Below are positions 56,944 through 64,000 of a DNA stretch of 64,000 bases, one piece after another. Each line of letters starts with the position of its first letter. Positions within the stretch are counted from its first letter, which is position 1. A program made the position numbers and the translations under genes. Source of the DNA: Mytilus galloprovincialis. Lineage: Eukaryota; Mollusca; Bivalvia; Mytilida; Mytilidae. Under the pieces are notes generated by a model that worked only from the letters and a program-made list of their open reading frames with translations, searched no databases and was not told the origin of the DNA. The stretch is taken from contig NC_134838.1 in assembly GCF_965363235.1 (NCBI RefSeq), positions 15,036,441-15,100,440 on the forward strand, in the 5' to 3' direction.

Positions 56944-59900
56944 TTAGCCTTTACATACTAACACTGGTACATGTGAATGATGAATGACATAGTCACTAAC
57001 ACTTCCTAGAATTGTACGTCGGATTTTCCCCAAACCACGTGATCCCGTTATTATCATGCTGGCATTTTCCTCTTTTGCGATGTGTATAAGTAGTTCACCA
57101 GGTTTCCCTTGACCAGTCCTAAATTTTCCATCAATCTGAAGAAGAAAATAAACGTCTTCTTTAAATTGAAGCAATCAGTTAAGAATCATTTTGCATGTTG
57201 CGCTCGTATTTAATTACAGTCACAATTAAAATGACTCTCGGTAAGTCCAAACTAAAGGCTCTAAAGAGCCTAAAGAGCCTGTGTCGCTCACCTGTATTTT
57301 CTGATGCTTTGGAAATCATGTAAAATAAGGTAAAAATCATAATTTATAGTATAAGATATCATTAGATACTATAATAATATCTTATATAATAGCAAAAAGA
57401 ACGGCAAAATTTCCGTAAAATTGCTAACTCAAGGGCAGCAACCTAACAACTGGTTGTAGGAATTGTGTGAAAATTTCAGGGCAGATATATCTAAATCTGA
57501 TGAACATTTTTGCCAGCAGTCAAATTTGCTCTAAATGCTCCAGTTTCAGAGATATAAACCAAAAACTGCATTTTACCCTATGCACTATTTTTAGCCATGT
57601 CTGTCATTATGGTTCACAGGCAGGGTCATCGGACACATTTTTAAAACTAAATACTCTTATGATGATTGTGGACAAGTTTGGTAACATTTGTCCTAGTAGT
57701 TTCAGAGAAGAAGATTTTTGTAAAGAAAAAAATTTAAGAAAAAATGGTAAAATTGACTATAAAGGGCAATTACTCCTTAAGGGGGTCAACTGATCATTTT
57801 AGTCATGCTGACTTATTTGTAGATCTTACTTTGCTGAACATTATTGCTGTTTACAGTTTATCTCTATCTATAATAATATTCAAGATAATAACCAAAATTG
57901 GCAAAATTTCCGTGAAATTACCAATTCAGGAGCAGCAACCCAACAACCGGTTGTCCGATTCATCTGAAAATTTCAGGTCAAATGGATCTTTACTTGATAA
58001 ACAATTTTACTTCATGTCAGATTTACTCTAAATGCTTTGGTTTCAGAGTTATAAGCCAAAAACTACATTTTACCCCTATGTTCTGTTTTTAGCCATGGCG
58101 GCCATCTTGGTTGGCTGGCCGGGTCAACGAACACATTTTTTATACTAGACACCCCAATAATGATTGTGGCCAAGTTTGGTTAAATTTGATCCAGTAGTTT
58201 CAGAGGAGAAGATTTTTGTACAAAATTAACAGACGACGCCGGACGACGGACGCAAAGTGATGAGAAAAGCTCACTTGGTCCTTCGGACCAGGTGAGCGAA
58301 AAAGTAAACTATTTATATGAAAGGAATGATACTGAAAGGAATACGTGCTTTGCTCCATTTTTGAATTGGCAAATTTAAAAATGCATCAATTGTTGTATGA
58401 ACTTCAAATTAAGGTTCTGTCTTTACAATTTTACAAGTGCAGAACATCAACAGCATATTATAAATAAACAAACGTCAATAAAACAGCAAATTGAAATAAC
58501 AAAATCTAGCGTTGAAACAGATTTAAAAGGTAACACTGGATATTAAAGATGACATCTTTTAAATTGTGATTATCTTTCTTTTCACACACCAGTACTACAA
58601 ATGTAGTTCGTAACTGAACGAGTTTGACGTGTCAAATTGATTTGATGTACAATAATACTTCCATCTTCGTTAGCAAAGGGTTACCAGACCCACTCTCCGC
58701 CGCTCTCGTTTAGAAGAGGGCAGTTGGTCGTAACCCTTGGCTAGCGAAGATGTAGTACTTCGGAATGCTCACTATAGAGTCACTATAAAAAAAAAATTTC
58801 CTGTATTATTTGAAACTATTTGAAAAGTATTTTTAAATCATTGTTTATATCAAGTGAAAAAGAATATGAAAACAACGCTGTAATAGCATAGTTTTATATA
58901 AATATGGGTTTTGCAAATATAGTTGTGATGATTTAAATGTAAATATAAAACAAGTATTAGCCTTTCAAAAAGGGCTAGTCGACTCTTAGCTGATGAAAAT
59001 GGAAAGTGCTCTCGCGATTAATTCATTTACTAGAATAGCCACTTGTATCAATCAACAAATTTTACCACACACGTGAGGTCACACGTTATGAAGTAGTATA
59101 TATCGTTTAACGTTTACCGTTGTTGTCTACGAAACTCCAGAAGATTCGACTATTTATAGATAAAAGTTACCTGTGTACCAATATCATGAATATGCATGAT
59201 TAATGACCAGGCAAAATCTAATTGCTAAAATAGAGAGGACAAATCCGATACTCTACGGGATTGAAGGACATTTACTAGGTTTGGATTTTCCTAACCAATC
59301 AATAGACTTTGATTATTCACGTCTCGTAATATCTTCCAATCAGGTAGCAAGAAAAATTCATGCACTCACTGTCCATCGTTCAATTCTTAATATCGACTCC
59401 TAGGAGTCGATAATTACATATAAGTCTCTTGGAAATACAGACAACATTTTGTCGTTCGGATCCATTCACTCTTTCTTATCAAACAATCTTGGACAATTTT
59501 GAAACATTATGTGCAATTATTCATATATTATAATGTCAGACGTGCTTCATTTGCTTTGAGAATAAACCCATGCTCTAAATCCAATAATATTTGTTTGCAC
59601 ATACGTATATTGAATACTGCAGAATAATGAATTTTACCAAATTGTCATGCATTTAATTTATTTCCTTAACTTAAAATACTTCAATCCCCTTAATTGATGC
59701 ACATGTTGTAAATAGTTCATTTATTATGACTGTAAGGTGTTGCAATTCGAAATTGACATATTTGACCTAGATACGACAACCGTTCATGCTGGGAGTTCAA
59801 AACTCCTTCCTTTGAAAAATCACATTGCCAGTCGTCTGCTTGTTTAAAAACACAAAAGGGTGGTTCATGGAAGAGCCTGCATAAACGCTGTACACTTATG

Positions 59901-61063
59901 CACATCGGATATAGAAACTACCTAAATGGTCCTAATCAGAATCGAAATAATTTATGCAAGCTACACTTTGTTGTAGTTTTAACATGGTAGTATATTCGTG
60001 TTATTTTAGTCCTCACTATCGCTCGGGCAAAAATAATCACGAATATAATGCCTACCCATGTTAAAAAACTACAATAAGGTATAGCTTGCATCAATTATTT
60101 CTCAATTCAGTAATGACCAAATGAAGCGAACGGACCAAGACAGAAGACTGATGGTACTCACATTTTTCCCTTTTGCTTTGGCTCTGTATTTATCTTCGAG
60201 AGTTTTAACTGTTTTTTCCAGTTCCTCTAACAACTGTTTCACAACACCTGGACCTATTACAAGAAAATATGTCAGATGAAACCTTTTCCCTACTGTAATA
60301 ATTCTCAATTAAGATGCATTTCAATTTTAGCAAGCTGTTACCGATGAAAAATGGAGGTAATGTTCGATACGGAGCATTTTGTGCTTTAGCAAATTATGCT
60401 GTTTTTGAGTTGGCAACTTATATTGAGTGTCGTTTCCATGTAATACGTTACTAGACTTCTGTTCAAACAATTCTTTTCAAATTCAAATATTGAGGCAAAG
60501 GCATGTTCGATACATTTGATTATCTCTTTTACAGTTACGTCGATATTAATATGTGATCCCCAAACGATTAAAAGTGGTGTTAGGTCGAATTTCACATGTT
60601 TAAATATGAAAATGAAGGCCTACATGTGTTGATGTCCACTTTTTTCGTTCGATAGTTTTTTGTTGTTCCAACTAGGCAAGTCTGTAATTGTAACAGGGAA
60701 TTTTCCTAACCATGTATTAAACTATAGTTCCAATTATCGGACCAAAATTAATTAAAATGCGTCACCAGTGTATAAAAAAGTTCAATTTGGTCTCCGATGG
60801 AGAGTTGTCTCATTATCCACTGATATCTTCTTAATTTTATAAACTAACCTTGAAGTATGAATATAGTTATGATGAACAACGTAATATTGTTGGAGTTGGT
60901 TATAACATGCTTAGGAAAATCTGTTAATTGTGGCAAGAAATCTTTTGACTTTGCTTTTACTTATATACATATATATACTCACTTGCCATAGTGAAGTCGT
61001 ATGTTTCAGGACAATGCACCAAAATAACCTCATCATCTGGTTTTCTGATATTGTCTGCATACC
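56944..61063 (-). CDS. Universal stress protein, paralog 3 (USP C), 5' exon not in window
   Basis: Three exons are visible: 61063-60983 (81 nt), 60253-60162 (92 nt) and 57135-56944 (192 nt with stop). Lengths and phases match exons 2-4 of USP A and USP B. Exon 2 reads YADNIRKPDDEVILVHCPET; exon 3 PGVVKQLLEELEKTVKTLED; exon 4 holds GQGKPGELLIHIAKEE and the ATP-binding motif GSRGLGKIRRTILGSVSDYV, ending HVPVLVCKG. Phase demands an upstream exon ending with one base of a codon, expected to encode the V-DGS strand. I found none up to 64000, so it probably lies beyond the window, displaced by the 1.5-kb element at 61120-62634. Alternatively the gene has lost exon 1. Confidence 0.85.
57284..58299. 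mobile_element. 1-kb repeat element with two 500-bp monomers, USP C intron 3
   Basis: The ends are tcgctcacctg and cttcggaccaggtgagcga, giving an 11-bp inverted terminus. Two direct repeats about 498 bp apart share ggcaaaatttccgtgaaatt, cagcaacccaacaac, gaaaatttcagg, tttttagccatg and gagaagatttttgta. The tail has gacgacgccggacgacggac. A widespread bivalve element; non-coding (the ORF at 57467-57793 is inside). Confidence 0.7.
58662..58752. repeat. Longer hairpin of the 'catcttcgctagccaag' family
   Basis: Arms 58662-58684 and 58730-58752 pair over 23 bp with two mismatches (catcttcgttagcaaagggt against the complement of acccttggctagcgaagatg). The loop is about 45 bases. In USP C intron 3. Confidence 0.65.
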
Positions 61064-61119
61064 CTTAAAATGAAAATCAATATAAAGCAACAAACTCAAA
61101 TAAGGCATTAAAGCTTTAT

Positions 61120-62634
61120 TATGGTGACCGGTTAAGGCAATTTCGCGTTTTCGACTTTCATATTCTAAAGGCGAAAACGCGAAGGCGAAAAGGCAAAGTC
61201 GAAATTCGCGTTTTCGACCTCACGATTTCGCGTTTTCGACTTCCCCTTTTCGCGTTTTCGCGATTTCGTGTTCTCGCGATTTTGCCTTTTCGCTTTTTTA
61301 CGATATACATGTTATTTCAACATAACATTTTAAATATAATTGGAGACAAGACAACAAAGTAACTAAAGTATAAGTCATTCAAATGATTGTCATATAAATT
61401 TCATATCTGTGGTTTACTTTAAATATTTTCATAACTTAGACAATTCCTTTACATTCTTTGATTCAAATACTCTAACAAGTATAAAATGCCTTTGAGTATA
61501 CAATTTGCTTGAAATCATATTTTTTACATTTTAAAATAAATTTGTTAATTGACCAGATTCAGTTTTTCTATTTGTTTTGTTAATCTGGTTCTGACACAGG
61601 GAGGATTGTTGTTATTGTCTACCGCATTCAACAGTATATTACTTGTCCCTTGGTGTGTCTCCTGTAGATGATAATATTTCCATCTTTGAAAATTTGAAAT
61701 ATCAATCAATGCGTTTAGTAATATATGGGAAACACATTCTACATTTACATGAATTTTCCATAAATCCAGGTTACTTTTTGTTTCAATTAAAAGAACATGC
61801 GACAGGTTTAGGATATCTTTACTAAGATCAACCTACGACAGTTTTGAGGCGAGGTCTTGGATAGTCATAAGAGCATCATAAGACATGTCATAAGATATTC
61901 TAGTATCTTATAACAGGTCTTAGGATAGCTTCGCGAAACCGTCCCAAGTTTTATTTGACAAAAGTCTTATCTCCATAATGTATTAAATTTCAAACTTTTT
62001 TCACACAAGCTAATTTAAATATTAAAATTTTTAGATTCACAACAAGAGCATTAAATGAAAGATTATGTCTTTTAAGTAACAATGGCGATAGTAATGATTA
62101 ATTTCATTTATTTTAAAATGTCCAAACTATAACTTCCAGCAAATTGTATATTCAAAAGCATTTTATACAAATGCATCTGTTTTTAAATTTGTTCAGTAAT
62201 TGTCAACTAAGAATGTAAAGAAACTGTCTATGATTTATGAAAATACAAATATGATTTTGTGAATTTTATGGTAAATAGAAAAAATTACCGGTATGGTATT
62301 TATTATAAGGAACAGAATAAGGTAGCAAAATGAGGTACTGATTTGTCTTGGTCCGGAAGTGGGACAGACCAATTATATTTAAAATGTTATGGTATAATAA
62401 CATGTATATCGTATAAACGCGAAAAGGCGAAATCGCGAAATCGCTTAAACGCAAAATCGCGAAAAGGCGAAATCGCGAAGTCGAAAACGCAAAGTCAAAA
62501 ACGCAAAGTCAAAAACGCGAAGTCGAAAACGCGAAGTCGAAAACGCAAAGTCGAAAACGCGAAATCGGTTTCGCGTTTTCGTCCTATAGAATATGAAAGG
62601 CGAAAACGCGAAATGGCCTTAACCGGCCACCATA
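61120..62634. mobile_element. 1.5-kb foldback element with arms of GCGAAAACGCGAAGTCG words
   Basis: The ends tatggtgaccggttaaggc and the complement of the right end (tatggtggccggttaaggcc) are inverted, flanked by a 6-bp direct repeat CTTTAT (61114-61119 and 62635-62640). Each arm of about 200-240 bp is a patchwork of gcgttttcgacttt, cgcgaaatcg, ggcgaaaac and similar CpG-containing words. The arms also share a unique segment, tttcatattcta. The middle, about 61320-62395, is AT-rich with only short unrecognised ORFs (61643-61825). Non-autonomous. It sits just upstream of USP C exon 2, 56 bp from the acceptor. Confidence 0.75.
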
Positions 62635-62817
62635 CTTTATACTATCAACGTCTTGACTGACGCAGTACAGGCAAATAAAGGTATGGAAAGTGTCAGTCTA
62701 TTTGTGAAAAAAACAACCTTTCGATTTTCCTTGCTGTCGTCAACTTTTTCTAGTCTATACAATTATATGTAACTACATTCATTAGCCTCTTAGAAATAAA
62801 CTTATTTTATATACTTA

Positions 62818-62925
62818 ACCGGTAAGTTCTTTCAGAAAAGACCCAAGCTCGTCCATGTCACGACCTCAGCATGCATTGCAACATCATTGACAAAAACTAG
62901 TGTGGGATATATGGTAAAAGCCATA
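62818..62925 (-). pseudogene. Possible thioredoxin-fold/PDI-like exon relic
   Basis: On the minus strand one frame gives YPTLVFVNDVAMHAEV and, after a shift of frame at the overlap, GRDMDELGSFLKELTG followed by a gttaagt donor. The YPT-L and G-RD-x-ELxxFLKE pattern resembles the C-terminal half of thioredoxin-like domains. The pieces are short and out of frame with each other, so this is a weak call; it may be chance. Confidence 0.25.
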
Positions 62926-64000
62926 TTTTTTGGTCTGAGTATACTCCTTTCTTATACGGATTAATTGTGGGGAGCTATAATTTTGGTAAATCTTGACATT
63001 CTGAGCCTTTTTGTCCCTTTCAAATCAATTATGATTTTCAAAATATCCTGCAATTATTTGCAATTCACCTCATGTTCAATCTATAAAAAATGTATGAATT
63101 TTCAAAGACCTTCGTTCATTTAAACGAACAGGAAACAGTTTACATTAAATTAAAAAGTTTTTTTAAAGATTGTATTTGAGATTATTTGATTTTGTTGTTT
63201 TGAGTCTGCATACAGTATTTTGTTAAATATGCTCTTCGTCATACGTTGAAATCCGTGGTTCACCTTTAAGCACGAAATCAACGAATATTGATATCCCACG
63301 AATAATAATAAACCCACTGTTATTTACCATTTTTAAGGCAGAACTTCTGTATTATTAAAAAAGATCTGGCAATGCAAATACATGTGTATGAATTTGTTCT
63401 TAATTCACCCGAACAGCTGACTTCATATAACATCTGCATCTCTTGTCTATATCTCTGTTATTTTACATGTTTTAACATAATTAAATAAAACAGTTCTGAT
63501 TTGATGTAACATTATATTTAGATTTACAACAAAATACAATTTTTGAAGTAGCTCGCTCCATTTAGTTGTTTTCTGCATTATATTTTTTTTTTTTTGTCGA
63601 TTATAAACTCTTTGGTATCAACACATGATGATAGATCAATATAGATTTGTCCTTATTGAATAAAAACATGTTGGTATTTAAAAAGGATTGCATGAAGTAA
63701 AGATTTTTTTCTAATTGTTATGGTTAAAATGCTATCGAGTAATTTAGACTTTAAAGTGTGGATGTATGAAAATATATATTAACGTAAAAAATCAATGAAC
63801 TCTGAATTTCGAACATATAACTTGAATGTTCGAATATCGTGCATAAATGCTTAGTGTTTATAAACACGTATCTTTTTTAAATGCTTACAAGATAAGATAA
63901 GATAAGATAAGATATTTTATTTTCCAATTATGGGCCCCAAAGGGCATAAACATTACAACATCAATAATTTTTTCATAATACAATACAAACAATGAGATAA
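62926..64000. other. Window end, no gene seen
   Basis: AT-rich. A repeat fragment at about 63270-63310 (cacgaaatcaacgaat, atcccacgaataataataa) resembles part of the 48640-48830 repeat. A (GATAA)n microsatellite with five units lies at about 63889-63913. The missing first exon of USP C was sought here and not found. Confidence 0.5.

Noticed and set aside
57467..58031. Two plus-strand ORFs in USP C intron 3
   Set aside because: They fall inside a known-type bivalve element made of two 500-bp monomers; the second monomer does not keep the frame.
62343..62660. Plus-strand ORF rich in KAKSR repeats
   Set aside because: It lies within the word-array right arm of the foldback element at 61120-62634 and arises from its repeats.

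Overview
The window is nuclear DNA from an animal and most likely a marine bivalve mollusc, probably a mussel of the Mytilus type. It is AT-rich. Its genes are split by phase-consistent GT-AG introns. It carries many dispersed repeats of the kind familiar from mussel genomes, a tRNA-derived SINE, and a tandem cluster of single-domain universal stress protein (USP) genes, a family known to be expanded in molluscs. Organism identity is inference; no marker gene settles it. Gene models were assembled by hand from splice sites and reading-frame phase.

Layout. (1) 941-9005, plus strand: a ten-exon gene for a protein of about 504 residues with two degenerate EF-hand-like segments. It has a one-base frameshift in exon 3, decayed tandem copies of exon 5, and a foldback transposon in intron 6. 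(2) 10751-22831, minus strand: a fourteen-exon gene for a 694-residue secreted protein with beta-sandwich-like modules, a cysteine-rich segment and a C-terminal Asp-box. A 37/38-bp minisatellite begins inside its exon 3 and contains that exon's splice donor. (3) 22832-31413: gene-poor DNA with LINE and retroelement relics, three TIR elements and dispersed repeats. (4) 31414-33873, plus strand: an intronless 819-codon gene joining a GT31 galactosyltransferase-like domain to a DUF288/STELLO-like domain. It is followed by a roughly 1-kb inverted repeat. (5) 37115-38700: a 67-bp minisatellite. (6) 38882-61063 and onward, minus strand: three co-oriented USP genes with matching exon lengths and phases; the third lacks its first exon in this window. 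Between the first and second lies a retroelement relic interrupted at base precision by a 1.7-kb TIR transposon.

The genes do not form an operon or pathway. The USP genes are a paralogous cluster. The other three genes look unrelated to each other. The richest unusual content is in genome structure: splice signals caught in tandem repeats, nested insertions with readable target sites, and several inverted-repeat elements whose arms are built from short palindromic words.
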